Positions 13,018-20,597 of a DNA stretch of 20,858 bases are shown piece after piece. The stretch's first letter is position 1. The number at the start of each line of letters is the position of its first letter. The notes under the pieces are model-generated. The model was not told where the DNA came from and did not search any database. It worked only from the letters and a program-made list of their open reading frames with translations. Origin of the DNA: Flavobacteriales bacterium UBA6969 (GTDB lineage: Bacteria; Bacteroidota; Bacteroidia; Flavobacteriales_D; Sanyastnellaceae); contig DJYV01000058.1 in assembly GCA_002448555.1 (NCBI GenBank), forward strand, positions 12,826 through 33,683, in the 5' to 3' direction. A program made the translations under genes and the position numbers.

Positions 13018-13767
13018 TCACACTCCGGTTTTCACACGGGCAACTTCAGCACAGACGATGGAAGATGCCACACCGGCGTTTAGCGATTCAGCCGCTCCGA
13101 TGCGTGGAATGTGCACGGGAACGGATGAAGAAGGAAGGTCGACCCCCGCGAAGCCATGCGACTCTGACCCCACCCATATCCAACCCCTCGTCCACGGAAT
13201 CGTTGAATAAAGCGTTCCCTGCATTTCGAGGTGAAAATGCCCCGAAAGCCGGTGCAAAAAATTCATCGGAGCTTCCACAACGGGAATCCGAAAGATGGAC
13301 CCCATGGAGGCTTGAACGGTTTTAGTATTCCACGGATCGACCGTGTCTTCGGTGATGAAAACCCCACCGAAACCAAACCAGTCTGCGGTCCGAATGAGGG
13401 TTCCCAAATTCCCTGGATCCTGCAGACGGCATGCGATGAGTCCGTGGGCCATAGGTGAGCTTTCCACCGCTCGAACGACATCCTCGGGTGCGCGGTCGGG
13501 AATGAAAGCCACGGCTAGTAACCCGGGTGCCGTGTTCATTTGGGAAATCCGCCCCATGTCCTTAACAGAGATTTGCTCTGCCACGTGCCGATGGGAGTCA
13601 GGCACCGCGTGTTCCATGGCGGAGACGTAGTACATTCGTTCCACCGCTATGGAGCTCTCGACCAATTCAGCAACGCCTTTGTCGCCCTCGACCACAAATC
13701 TCCCCTGTTCGGTGCGTTCCGGTTTCCTGCGCAGCGCGCGAATGGCGTTGAGGGTTGTTTTGTCCAT
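13018..13767 (-). CDS. TrmH/SpoU-family RNA 2'-O-methyltransferase
   Basis: SAM-dependent 2'-O-ribose methylation of rRNA or tRNA. The 249-residue product has the SpoU trefoil-knot motifs: motif 1 QDPGNLGTLIRTADWFGF (residues 116-133, with Asn120 and the catalytic Arg126), motif 2 WVGSESHGFAG (198-208, Glu202) and motif 3 IPRIGAAESLNAGVASSI (220-237). The N-terminal RRKPERTEQGRFVVEGDKGV is the usual substrate-binding start of this group. The ATG at 13767 is the only one before FVVEG and fits. A perfect -7 box TAGCTTTG lies on the minus strand at 13794-13787. The 5' end overlaps the start of the divergent Omp85 gene. The exact target nucleotide cannot be read from the sequence. Confidence 0.94.
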   Translation of the reverse strand: MDKTTLNAIRALRRKPERTEQGRFVVEGDKGVAELVESSIAVERMYYVSAMEHAVPDSHRHVAEQISVKDMGRISQMNTAPGLLAVAFIPDRAPEDVVRAVESSPMAHGLIACRLQDPGNLGTLIRTADWFGFGGVFITEDTVDPWNTKTVQASMGSIFRIPVVEAPMNFLHRLSGHFHLEMQGTLYSTIPWTRGWIWVGSESHGFAGVDLPSSSVPVHIPRIGAAESLNAGVASSIVCAEVARVKTGV

Positions 13768-16036
13768 CGATGGGCGTTTTGCGCTGCAAAGCTATACGAT
13801 ATGCGCGTTGGCTATGCTATCTGCTTGTTCTCCGGCTCGTCGCTTGGCTGAAGGGGAGCGATTTCTAGACCGCGTTGAAGTCACCTTGCCGGACGGCACC
13901 ATGCACCCGAATGAAGGGGCATTTGAAGAAGTGCTTCGGCAACAGCCCAATACCCGTCTTTTTGGCATCCGTTTGCCCCTGCAGATTCATCTCTTGGTTC
14001 GCCCTGAGACCCTTGAGAAAGCACAACAGAAGCGGCTTGAAAAAGGGAAGGAGGAAGGCGGCTGGCGTTGGTGGCTCGCGAATCGGATGGGCGAGCCGCC
14101 CGTTACTTATGATGCTTACCTCGCTGAACGATCGCGCCTCAATCTGATTGCACTTGCTCAGCAAATGGGTTACCTCGATGCGGCGTGTAGGCTGCAGGTT
14201 GACACAACGGAAAAGCAACGCGCACGATTGGCATACGCCTTGGATCTGGGCGAGGCGTGGACCGTACAATCCTGTACTTGGGCCACCGCGGGGAGTGGAC
14301 TGAAGACGGATCGGTTGGTCTTTAACCCCGCTGAGTTGGTGGGTAAGCCCTTCGATGTGCGCGAGCTTGAGGCCATTCGGAGCGACGTGGCCAGTTCTTT
14401 CCGAAACAGTGGTTTTCCTTCGGTTCAAGCCTCCCACGTAGCGTTCGTGGCGGATACGCTCGGGATGTCCAAGGACAAGAAGGTGGCCGTGACAGTAGAA
14501 CTTTTGCCTGTTGATTACACGGCCGATGGCACGCCCATTCCGCATGAGGTAACGCGGTTTGGAAGAATTGACTGGTCGTGCAAAGAGCGCGAAAAGGGGA
14601 AGGCGCCGTGCATTGCAGATGACGTGGTGGACTTCTTGCTGGCCGTTGATTCGGGTATGCTCTTCAATGAACGGGTCCTGCAAGACACGTACAGGCGATT
14701 GTCCAATGTGCCGGGCGTGAGCCGTGTGGAAATGCCCGGGAACATGAGAAGCCCGGAACTTGGGGAAGAGGTCCTGTACGATGTAGGTGTCAACCTCGAA
14801 TTGAATCAACGGATTGATTTGACCGCTGAGGCTCAAATGATCCGAAGCGATGCCCGGTATGGCCCCATCGGAAGCATCGGTTTTCGGAACAACAACGTGC
14901 GCGGCAAGGCTGATGTGTTGGAATTCGCTTTGACCGGCGGCATCATTTCGACTCGGCCGTTCAGTTACACGGAGGATGCCTTGGTGCCAAACAGTGGCAC
15001 GTGGTCCATTGCGGGCACGTATTCGACGCTGGGCATTCCTCCGCTGTCCCTCGGTCGCTTGCGGCCTTCAAACGAGGCCCGCACAGAGTTCACCTTGAAT
15101 TGGGGACGTGAGGTGCGGCCGGAGTATGCGCGGGAAGCGGCCACCATCTCGTATGGTTTTCGATACGTGGAAAACCCTGAGCGAGATAGCAAGTTGAGGG
15201 TGACACCGGTAGAGTTTCGCTACGCCAACATTACGGCCGACGCCCAGTTTGCTGATTGGCTCGAGGAACAATCGAATCCCATTCTCGAAGGGCGCTTTGT
15301 GGATTATACATCCTTGGCCTCCAAGGTCGGTTGGAGTTCGAAATGGAATGATGGAGCTGCACACGGCCGTTGGCGCTTCGATGCGGAATGGACGGGGATG
15401 GGTTTGTACGCGCTTGCACCTCCGTTGGGGCTGCGTCAAAGCGAAGGCGATGCCTACCTGCTCGCGGGCATTCCGTTCGCTCATTACGTGCGCGTTGACG
15501 GCGAATGGACGTATGGTCGGATGTGGGGTGGATGGGGCTCGCTGCACGGACGCATCAAGGCGGGAATTGCCACGGTCGGTGCCAATATGGATGTGCTGCC
15601 GTTTGATCGGGCGTTCTTTGCCGGCGGTGCAAATGGAGTGCGGGGATGGTCGGTCCGCGACTTGGGCCCCGGTTTTGCCCAGCAGGAAGTGTTGAATGCC
15701 GGGTATGTGCCCGGGGTGGGTGACGTTCAATTGGACGTGGGTTTGGAATTTCGAAAGGAATTGACGGATGCATTTGCTGCGGCTTGGTTTACTGATGCAG
15801 GCAACGTATGGATTCACCAGACGAGCAGTTCCTCCCCGGCGCAGGAAGCTGAATTTTCGTTGCGTTCCTTGGCGTGGGGTGCAGGCTTGGGGCTGCGTTT
15901 TGACTTCGAATTCTTCTTGTTGCGGCTCGATGGTGCGCTGCGCTTATACGACCCAGCTCAAGGCGAAGGGCAGCGGTGGATTGGTCAAGGTTCGCCGCGT
16001 GGCATGGTTCATTTGGGAATTGGTCACCCTTTTTGA
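13742..16036 (+). CDS. Lipoprotein Omp85-family outer-membrane protein (BamA/TamA superfamily)
   Basis: A 764-residue outer-membrane protein of the Omp85 superfamily, which inserts or translocates proteins across the outer membrane. The N-terminal signal ends in the lipobox AMLSAC (Cys29), so it is probably lipid-anchored as well as barrel-anchored. Residues about 35-390 hold POTRA-like repeats, including the conserved RRLAEGERFLDRVEV start and a TYRRLSNVPGVSRVE strand. The barrel follows, with FFAGGANGVRGW (about 625-636) carrying the VRGW hallmark of the superfamily, and ends in phenylalanine (HLGIGHPF). The start is uncertain: ATG 13742 overlaps the divergent methyltransferase gene by 26 bases, and TTG 13748 or 13760 would also keep the signal peptide. 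The adjacency to a SpoU methyltransferase is familiar from Bacteroidota. It may be TamA-like or a separate subtype. Confidence 0.87.
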   Translation: MALRVVLSIDGRFALQSYTICALAMLSACSPARRLAEGERFLDRVEVTLPDGTMHPNEGAFEEVLRQQPNTRLFGIRLPLQIHLLVRPETLEKAQQKRLEKGKEEGGWRWWLANRMGEPPVTYDAYLAERSRLNLIALAQQMGYLDAACRLQVDTTEKQRARLAYALDLGEAWTVQSCTWATAGSGLKTDRLVFNPAELVGKPFDVRELEAIRSDVASSFRNSGFPSVQASHVAFVADTLGMSKDKKVAVTVELLPVDYTADGTPIPHEVTRFGRIDWSCKEREKGKAPCIADDVVDFLLAVDSGMLFNERVLQDTYRRLSNVPGVSRVEMPGNMRSPELGEEVLYDVGVNLELNQRIDLTAEAQMIRSDARYGPIGSIGFRNNNVRGKADVLEFALTGGIISTRPFSYTEDALVPNSGTWSIAGTYSTLGIPPLSLGRLRPSNEARTEFTLNWGREVRPEYAREAATISYGFRYVENPERDSKLRVTPVEFRYANITADAQFADWLEEQSNPILEGRFVDYTSLASKVGWSSKWNDGAAHGRWRFDAEWTGMGLYALAPPLGLRQSEGDAYLLAGIPFAHYVRVDGEWTYGRMWGGWGSLHGRIKAGIATVGANMDVLPFDRAFFAGGANGVRGWSVRDLGPGFAQQEVLNAGYVPGVGDVQLDVGLEFRKELTDAFAAAWFTDAGNVWIHQTSSSSPAQEAEFSLRSLAWGAGLGLRFDFEFFLLRLDGALRLYDPAQGEGQRWIGQGSPRGMVHLGIGHPF
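13787..13794 (-). promoter_or_regulatory. -7 promoter box of the TrmH/SpoU gene
   Basis: The minus strand reads TAGCTTTG, a perfect TAnnTTTG match, 19 bases before the ATG at 13767. It sits inside the signal-peptide coding region of the divergent Omp85 gene. No TTG at -33 is evident. Confidence 0.4.
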
Positions 16037-16066
16037 ACAAGTGCATTCAGATTTCATGAAGTCGTT

Positions 16067-16074
16067 TACCTTTG
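16067..16074 (+). promoter_or_regulatory. -7 promoter box of accD
   Basis: TACCTTTG is a perfect TAnnTTTG match and ends 18 bases before the accD ATG at 16093, giving a short leader. No TTG was found at 17-23 bases upstream. Confidence 0.4.
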
Positions 16075-16092
16075 GATTCAAATCAGACGAAT

Positions 16093-16953
16093 ATGGGTTG
16101 GTTTAAGCGGATTCAAGACGGCATCACGACGAAGAGCACAGAGAAGAAAGAGATCCCTGAAGGGGCGTGGCACCAATGTCCGGGCTGCAAGAATGTGATT
16201 ACTTCACAGCAACATGCTGAGCGTTTGGGTGTATGCGACTATTGCGGTCACCACGATCGCGTGGGTAGCGAGACGTATTTCAACATGTTGTTCGATGAGG
16301 GCAAATACCGCGAAGTGGCTCCCAAAATCACAAGCGATGATCCGCTTGAATTCAAGGACACCAAAGCCTACATCGATCGCCTGGAGGCAGCCAAAAAGAA
16401 AACGGGCCTGCAAGATGCTTTGCGCACCGCATCCGGCGACTTGGATGGCATTCCGGTGGTGATTAGTTGCATGGATTTCCAGTTCATTGGTGGCTCCATG
16501 GGCAGCGTTGTGGGTGAAAAGATTGCACGTGGCATCGACTTGGCACTTAAGAAAGGGTGCCCATTCATCTGCATCAGCAAGTCTGGTGGTGCACGGATGA
16601 TGGAAGCGGGGTTGAGCTTGATGCAAATGGCCAAAACCAGTGCAAAACTCTCCTTGCTCGCCAAAGCCGGCTTGCCTTACATCTCCATTCTGACGGACCC
16701 CACAACCGGTGGCGTGACGGCTTCATTTGCCATGCTCGGCGACATCAACATCGCAGAGCCGAATGCATTGATTGGATTCGCTGGTCCACGCGTGGTCAAA
16801 GAGACTATTGGCAAGGACTTGCCGGAAGGTTTCCAACGATCGGAATTCCTGCTCGAGCACGGTTTCCTCGATGCCATCGTGGAACGGAAGGACCTGAAGG
16901 AGAAGGTGGCGTTCAGCCTTCGCGCAATGGGGGATTTCGCCAAGGCGGAATAA
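16093..16953 (+). CDS. accD: Acetyl-CoA carboxylase carboxyltransferase subunit beta
   Basis: Beta subunit of the carboxyltransferase that transfers CO2 from biotin to acetyl-CoA to make malonyl-CoA for fatty acid synthesis; it works with the alpha subunit AccA. The 286-residue protein starts at the conserved MGWFKR (ATG 16093; the in-frame TTG at 16072 adds non-family residues). It carries the N-terminal zinc ribbon with Cys29, Cys32, Cys48 and Cys51 (CPGC and CDYC). The crotonase-fold core has GGSMGSVVGEKI, SKSGGARMMEAG, TDPTTGGVTASFAMLGD and IGFAGPRVVKET. Length and motifs are normal. It follows the Omp85 gene after 56 bases with its own -7 box and precedes rpsO by 87 bases. Confidence 0.97.
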   Translation: MGWFKRIQDGITTKSTEKKEIPEGAWHQCPGCKNVITSQQHAERLGVCDYCGHHDRVGSETYFNMLFDEGKYREVAPKITSDDPLEFKDTKAYIDRLEAAKKKTGLQDALRTASGDLDGIPVVISCMDFQFIGGSMGSVVGEKIARGIDLALKKGCPFICISKSGGARMMEAGLSLMQMAKTSAKLSLLAKAGLPYISILTDPTTGGVTASFAMLGDINIAEPNALIGFAGPRVVKETIGKDLPEGFQRSEFLLEHGFLDAIVERKDLKEKVAFSLRAMGDFAKAE

Positions 16954-16967
16954 AAATCCCGAAAGCA

Positions 16968-16998
16968 TTGGATGGCGCGGCCGTTCATTGTATCTTCG
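16968..16998 (+). promoter_or_regulatory. Predicted rpsO promoter
   Basis: TTG at 16968-16970, exactly 20 bases, then TATCTTCG at 16991-16998 gives the full Bacteroidota TTG-N20-TAnnTTTG layout with one mismatch. The rpsO ATG follows 42 bases later. This is the best full promoter match in the window and probably serves rpsO and, by read-through, pnp. Confidence 0.6.
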
Positions 16999-17040
16999 CA
17001 CCTCAATTTTTCGCATAACGAACATCAATTCGATTTCGCC

Positions 17041-17310
17041 ATGTACTTAGATTCAGCAAAAAAGAAAGAGTTCTTCGCCACGTTTGGCGCGAACGAAAAG
17101 GACACCGGCAGTGCCGAAGCGCAGATCGCCATGTTCTCTTACCGGATTGCTCACTTGACGGAGCATCTCAAGCAAAACCGCAAGGATTTCCATACACAAC
17201 GTGCCCTGATCAAGTTGGTCGGTAAGCGTCGTAAGTTGCTGGATTACCTCAAAGCAAAAGACATTACACGCTACCGCGAAATCGTTTCAAAACTCGGTTT
17301 GCGTCGTTAA
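17041..17310 (+). CDS. rpsO: Ribosomal protein S15
   Basis: Small-subunit protein that binds the central domain of 16S rRNA and the bridge to 23S rRNA. The product is 89 residues, the standard bacterial length. It shows the expected helical pattern: DTGSAEAQIAMFSYRIAHLTEHLKQN split at residues 22-36 and 37-47, then HTQRALIKLVGKRRKLLDYL and the terminal YREIVSKLGLRR. A longer open reading from 16972 runs through the promoter and adds non-family residues, so the ATG at 17041 is chosen. pnp follows after 110 bases, the same rpsO-pnp order known from many bacteria including E. coli. Confidence 0.98.
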   Translation: MYLDSAKKKEFFATFGANEKDTGSAEAQIAMFSYRIAHLTEHLKQNRKDFHTQRALIKLVGKRRKLLDYLKAKDITRYREIVSKLGLRR

Positions 17311-17331
17311 TGATGATTTTACAAACGGGGG

Positions 17332-17370
17332 AGGCAATAGGTATCACACCATTGCCTTCTTCGTTTTTTT
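17332..17370 (+). terminator. Terminator-like hairpin between rpsO and pnp
   Basis: AGGCAAT (17332-17338) pairs with ATTGCCT (17351-17357), followed by TCTTCG and seven T residues up to 17370. It may end most rpsO transcripts and let part continue into pnp, or serve as a processing site. Confidence 0.6.
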
Positions 17371-17376
17371 GCGTCT

Positions 17377-17392
17377 TCACCCAACGGGGTGA
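17377..17392 (+). promoter_or_regulatory. Second hairpin in the pnp leader
   Basis: TCACCC (17377-17382), loop AACG, GGGTGA (17387-17392) form a compact perfect 6-bp stem immediately after the T-run of the first hairpin and 28 bases before the pnp ATG. In E. coli a leader stem upstream of pnp is the site of autoregulation through RNase III; a similar role here is inference. Confidence 0.45.
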
Positions 17393-17420
17393 GATGCCTT
17401 AGGATGATTTTACAGGAAAG

Positions 17421-19661
17421 ATGAATTACACGGTACACAACCAAACCATCGATCTCGGCAACGGGCGCGAGATCAGCATTGAAACCGGCAAGCTTGCCAA
17501 GCAAGCGCACGGTTCCGTTGTCGTAAAGAGCGGCAACACCATGTTATTGGCAACAGCAGTTTCTGCTCACGACGCCCGAGACGACGTCGACTTCTTGCCA
17601 TTGACAGTCGATTACAGAGAAAAATACGCAGCTGCAGGACGTTTCCCCGGCGGTTTCTTCAAGCGTGAGGCACGTCCTTCTGATACGGAAGTATTGGTCA
17701 TGCGCTTGGTTGACCGGGCCTTGCGCCCAACGTTCCCAGGCGATTACCACGCAGGAACGCAGGTCATGATTCAATTGATGTCTGCTGATGAAGAAGTGCT
17801 GCCAGACAGCTTGGCGGGCCTCGCCGCTTCTGCCTGCATCGCAGTAAGTGACATTCCATTTGACGGCCCCATTTCGGAGGTGCGCGTTGCGCGCGTGGAT
17901 GGTGCGTTCATCATCAACCCGTTCCGTTCGGAGCTGGAGCGCGCGGACATGGACATCATGGTCGCAGGCAGCATGGACAGCATTGTCATGGTGGAAGGCG
18001 AAATGAGCGAAGTGAGCGAAGACGAGATGGTGGACGCCATTGAAGCCGCACACGCCGCCATTCAGAAGCAATGCGAAGCGCAAAACGAGTTGGCGAAAGC
18101 TACAGGTCACTTCGGTGTTCAGCGCGAGTACTCGCACGAAGACCACGACGAAGATTTGCGCGCTCGCGTCAACGAAGCCTTGGTCGAGAAGTTCTACGAA
18201 GCGGCCAAGCAGGGCAGCACGAAAGAAGAGCGCAAGGCGAAGTTCTCCGAATTGAAGGAAGCCTTCATGGCCACCCTCTCCGAGGAAGAAGTAGCTGAAA
18301 AGGGCTTCATGTTGCGCCAGTACATCGGTGCAGTACAGAAGAAAGCCGTTCGCGATTTGCTTTTGAACGAAGGCATCCGCCTCGACGGCCGTTCTTCAAC
18401 CGACATTCGCCCCATTTGGACGGAAGTCGATTACCTGCCCAGCACACACGGCAGCTCCATCTTTACACGCGGGGAGACGCAGTCGTTGACGACGCTGACT
18501 CTGGGCACCAAACTCGACGAACAGTTGATCGACGGTGCGTTGGTTCGCAAGAACGAGAAGTTCTTGTTGCACTACAACTTCCCACCGTTCTCAACAGGTG
18601 AAGAGCGTCCACTGCGCGGCACCAGCCGTCGTGAGGTGGGACACGGTAATTTGGCACTCCGTGCCTTGAAGCCGGTTTTGCCTGCTACCGACGACTGCCC
18701 CTACACGATTCGTTTGGTCAGTGAAATCCTCGAATCAAACGGTTCGTCCTCCATGGCGACCGTATGTGCGGGTACCTTGGCCCTCATGGATGGCGGTGTG
18801 CCGATCAAGGCGCCTGTATCCGGCATCGCAATGGGATTGATCACCGACAAGGATTCTGGGAAATACGTTGTACTCTCCGATATCTTGGGTGACGAGGACC
18901 ACTTGGGCGATATGGACTTCAAGGTGACCGGAACGGAGCACGGCATTACAGCCTGCCAAATGGACATCAAAATCAAGGGTTTGAGCTTCCAGCAATTGCG
19001 CGAAGCACTGGCCCAAGCACGTGACGGCCGCCACCACATCCGCAAGGAAATGCTCGGTAGCATCAGCGAACCACGTGCCGATTACAAGGATCACGCTCCG
19101 CGAATCGTTTCATTGACGGTTCCAGGTGAAGCCATCGGACCAATCATTGGCCCTGGCGGTAAAATCATTCAAGAAATCCAAGCCGAAACCGAGACGACCA
19201 TCAGCATTGAGGACATCGATGGAAAGGGCATCGTTGAAATTGCCGCTTCGAACAAGTCGGCCATCGACGCCGCCCTCGCAAAAGTCAAGGCCATTGCATT
19301 CCCACCGACCGTTGAGATTGGCGAGGAATACGAAGGCAAGGTCAAGAGCATCATGCCATACGGCGCGTTTGTAGAGGTCATTCCTGGACAGGACGGTCTG
19401 CTTCACGTGAGCGAACTGGACTGGAAGCGCGTTGAGCGCGTGGAAGACGTCTTGAAAGAAGGTGAGGTAGTGAAGTTCAAAGTGGTCGGCCGTGACGAGA
19501 AGACCGGTAAGATCAAGTTGAGCCGCAAAGTATTGTTGCCAAAGCCAGAAGGCTACGTCGAACGTCCCGAACGCCCACGCGGTGAGCGCGGACGCGGACG
19601 CGGCGATCGCAACCGAGACCGCGGACCACGCCGTGAGGAGCGTAGCCGAAACGAGGATTAA
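17421..19661 (+). CDS. pnp: Polyribonucleotide nucleotidyltransferase (PNPase)
   Basis: Phosphorolytic 3'-5' exoribonuclease of the RNA degradation machinery, forming a trimeric ring. The 746-residue product has all domains in order. The first RNase PH domain carries GRFPGGFFKREARPSD near residues 72-87, followed by an all-helical linker (about 210-310). The second RNase PH core runs from GIRLDGRSSTDIRPI (about 316), with SDILGDEDHLGDMDF and its catalytic aspartates near 485-500. A KH domain follows (GPIIGPGGKIIQEI, from about 572), then an S1 domain (YEGKVKSIMPYGAFVEV, from about 636). The last 35 residues are an arginine/glycine-rich charged tail (RGERGRGRGDRNRDRG) beyond the S1 domain. The ATG at 17421 matches the family N-terminus. 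The leader holds two hairpins and a repeat that may control expression. Confidence 0.98.
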   Translation: MNYTVHNQTIDLGNGREISIETGKLAKQAHGSVVVKSGNTMLLATAVSAHDARDDVDFLPLTVDYREKYAAAGRFPGGFFKREARPSDTEVLVMRLVDRALRPTFPGDYHAGTQVMIQLMSADEEVLPDSLAGLAASACIAVSDIPFDGPISEVRVARVDGAFIINPFRSELERADMDIMVAGSMDSIVMVEGEMSEVSEDEMVDAIEAAHAAIQKQCEAQNELAKATGHFGVQREYSHEDHDEDLRARVNEALVEKFYEAAKQGSTKEERKAKFSELKEAFMATLSEEEVAEKGFMLRQYIGAVQKKAVRDLLLNEGIRLDGRSSTDIRPIWTEVDYLPSTHGSSIFTRGETQSLTTLTLGTKLDEQLIDGALVRKNEKFLLHYNFPPFSTGEERPLRGTSRREVGHGNLALRALKPVLPATDDCPYTIRLVSEILESNGSSSMATVCAGTLALMDGGVPIKAPVSGIAMGLITDKDSGKYVVLSDILGDEDHLGDMDFKVTGTEHGITACQMDIKIKGLSFQQLREALAQARDGRHHIRKEMLGSISEPRADYKDHAPRIVSLTVPGEAIGPIIGPGGKIIQEIQAETETTISIEDIDGKGIVEIAASNKSAIDAALAKVKAIAFPPTVEIGEEYEGKVKSIMPYGAFVEVIPGQDGLLHVSELDWKRVERVEDVLKEGEVVKFKVVGRDEKTGKIKLSRKVLLPKPEGYVERPERPRGERGRGRGDRNRDRGPRREERSRNED

Positions 19662-19727
19662 CATCCGTACGGCAACAATCTTTCAACCTTTTCCATTTAA
19701 TTAGATACGACGAAATAAGAACCACAT

Positions 19728-20597
19728 ATGCGGCAGCTAAAAATCACCAAACAGGTTACCAACCGTGAAACGGCATCTCTTGACAAGTACTTGCAAGAGA
19801 TTGGGCGAGTTGATTTGATTACAGCAGAAGAGGAAGTGGAGTTGGCGCGTCGCATCAAGAAAGGCGACCAGGTGGCGTTGGAAAAGTTGACCAAAGCGAA
19901 CCTGCGTTTTGTGGTCTCTGTGTCCAAGCAATACCAAAACCAAGGGTTGAGTTTGCCGGATTTGATCAACGAGGGCAACCTCGGACTGATTAAGGCTGCT
20001 CAGCGTTTCGACGAGACACGTGGTTTTAAGTTCATCTCGTATGCGGTATGGTGGATTCGCCAAAGCATCTTGCAGGCGTTGGCCGAGCAAAGCCGTATCG
20101 TACGACTGCCGTTGAACAAAATTGGTTCGATCAACAAGATCAACAAGGCCTTTGCCCGTTTGGAACAGGAGTTTGAACGTCCACCAACAGCAGCGGAACT
20201 CGCTGAAACACTGGATATGACCCTGGATGAAGTGAAGCAAAGCATGAAGAATGCAGGGCGTCACGTTTCCATGGACGCACCATTGAAGGACGGCGACGAG
20301 TCCTCCAGCAACATGTACGATGTCATGCGCACCGGGGATACGCCTTCGCCGGACACGGAATTGATGACCGAGTCCCTCCGCAAGGAAATCGAACGTTCAC
20401 TGCGCACCTTGACACCGCGTGAAGGCGATGTCATTCGCTTGTACTTCGGACTGAACGGTGAGCACCCCATGACCCTCGAGGAAATTGGGGAACGCTTTGA
20501 CTTGACCCGTGAACGCGTGCGTCAAATCAAGGAGAAGGCCATCCGACGCTTGAAGCACACCAGTCGCAGCCGAATATTGAAAAGCTACTTGGGCTGA
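19728..20597 (+). CDS. rpoD: Primary sigma factor RpoD (Bacteroidota short type)
   Basis: Housekeeping sigma-70 factor that directs RNA polymerase to promoters. At 289 residues it lacks region 1.1 and the large non-conserved insert, as is usual for the Bacteroidota primary sigma factor. Region 1.2 is SLDKYLQEIGRVDLITAEEE (residues 17-36). Region 2 includes LINEGNLGLIKAAQRFDETR and FISYAVWWIRQSILQAL, which bind and melt the -7 element. Region 3 starts near RLPLNKIGSINKINKA. The region 4.2 helix-turn-helix is MTLEEIGERFDLTRERVRQI (from about 247). The start MRQLKITKQVTNRETASLDK is characteristic of the phylum. It lies 66 bases after pnp with no clear promoter or terminator between them, so part of its transcription may come from pnp. 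The 3' end overlaps the convergent glycosylase gene by 13 bases. Confidence 0.98.
   Translation: MRQLKITKQVTNRETASLDKYLQEIGRVDLITAEEEVELARRIKKGDQVALEKLTKANLRFVVSVSKQYQNQGLSLPDLINEGNLGLIKAAQRFDETRGFKFISYAVWWIRQSILQALAEQSRIVRLPLNKIGSINKINKAFARLEQEFERPPTAAELAETLDMTLDEVKQSMKNAGRHVSMDAPLKDGDESSSNMYDVMRTGDTPSPDTELMTESLRKEIERSLRTLTPREGDVIRLYFGLNGEHPMTLEEIGERFDLTRERVRQIKEKAIRRLKHTSRSRILKSYLG

Larger units (their letters stand above)
17312..17414 (+). repeat. 12-bp direct repeats flanking the rpsO-pnp hairpins
   Basis: GATGATTTTACA occurs at 17312-17323, directly after the rpsO stop, and again at 17403-17414, seven bases... ending 6 bases before the pnp ATG. Two hairpins lie between the copies. The second copy overlaps the likely ribosome-binding region of pnp. 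Confidence 0.7.

Noticed and set aside
13865..14836. 323-codon open frame on the minus strand inside the Omp85 gene
   Set aside because: Antisense to POTRA coding sequence, no recognisable motif, and its length is explained by the codon bias of the plus-strand gene.
15068..15817. 249-codon minus-strand frame in the Omp85 barrel region
   Set aside because: Same reason: antisense to a strong gene, no coherent protein character.
16972..17040. Longer rpsO start at 16972
   Set aside because: The added residues are not part of S15 and cover the best promoter in the window; 17041 gives the standard 89-residue protein.
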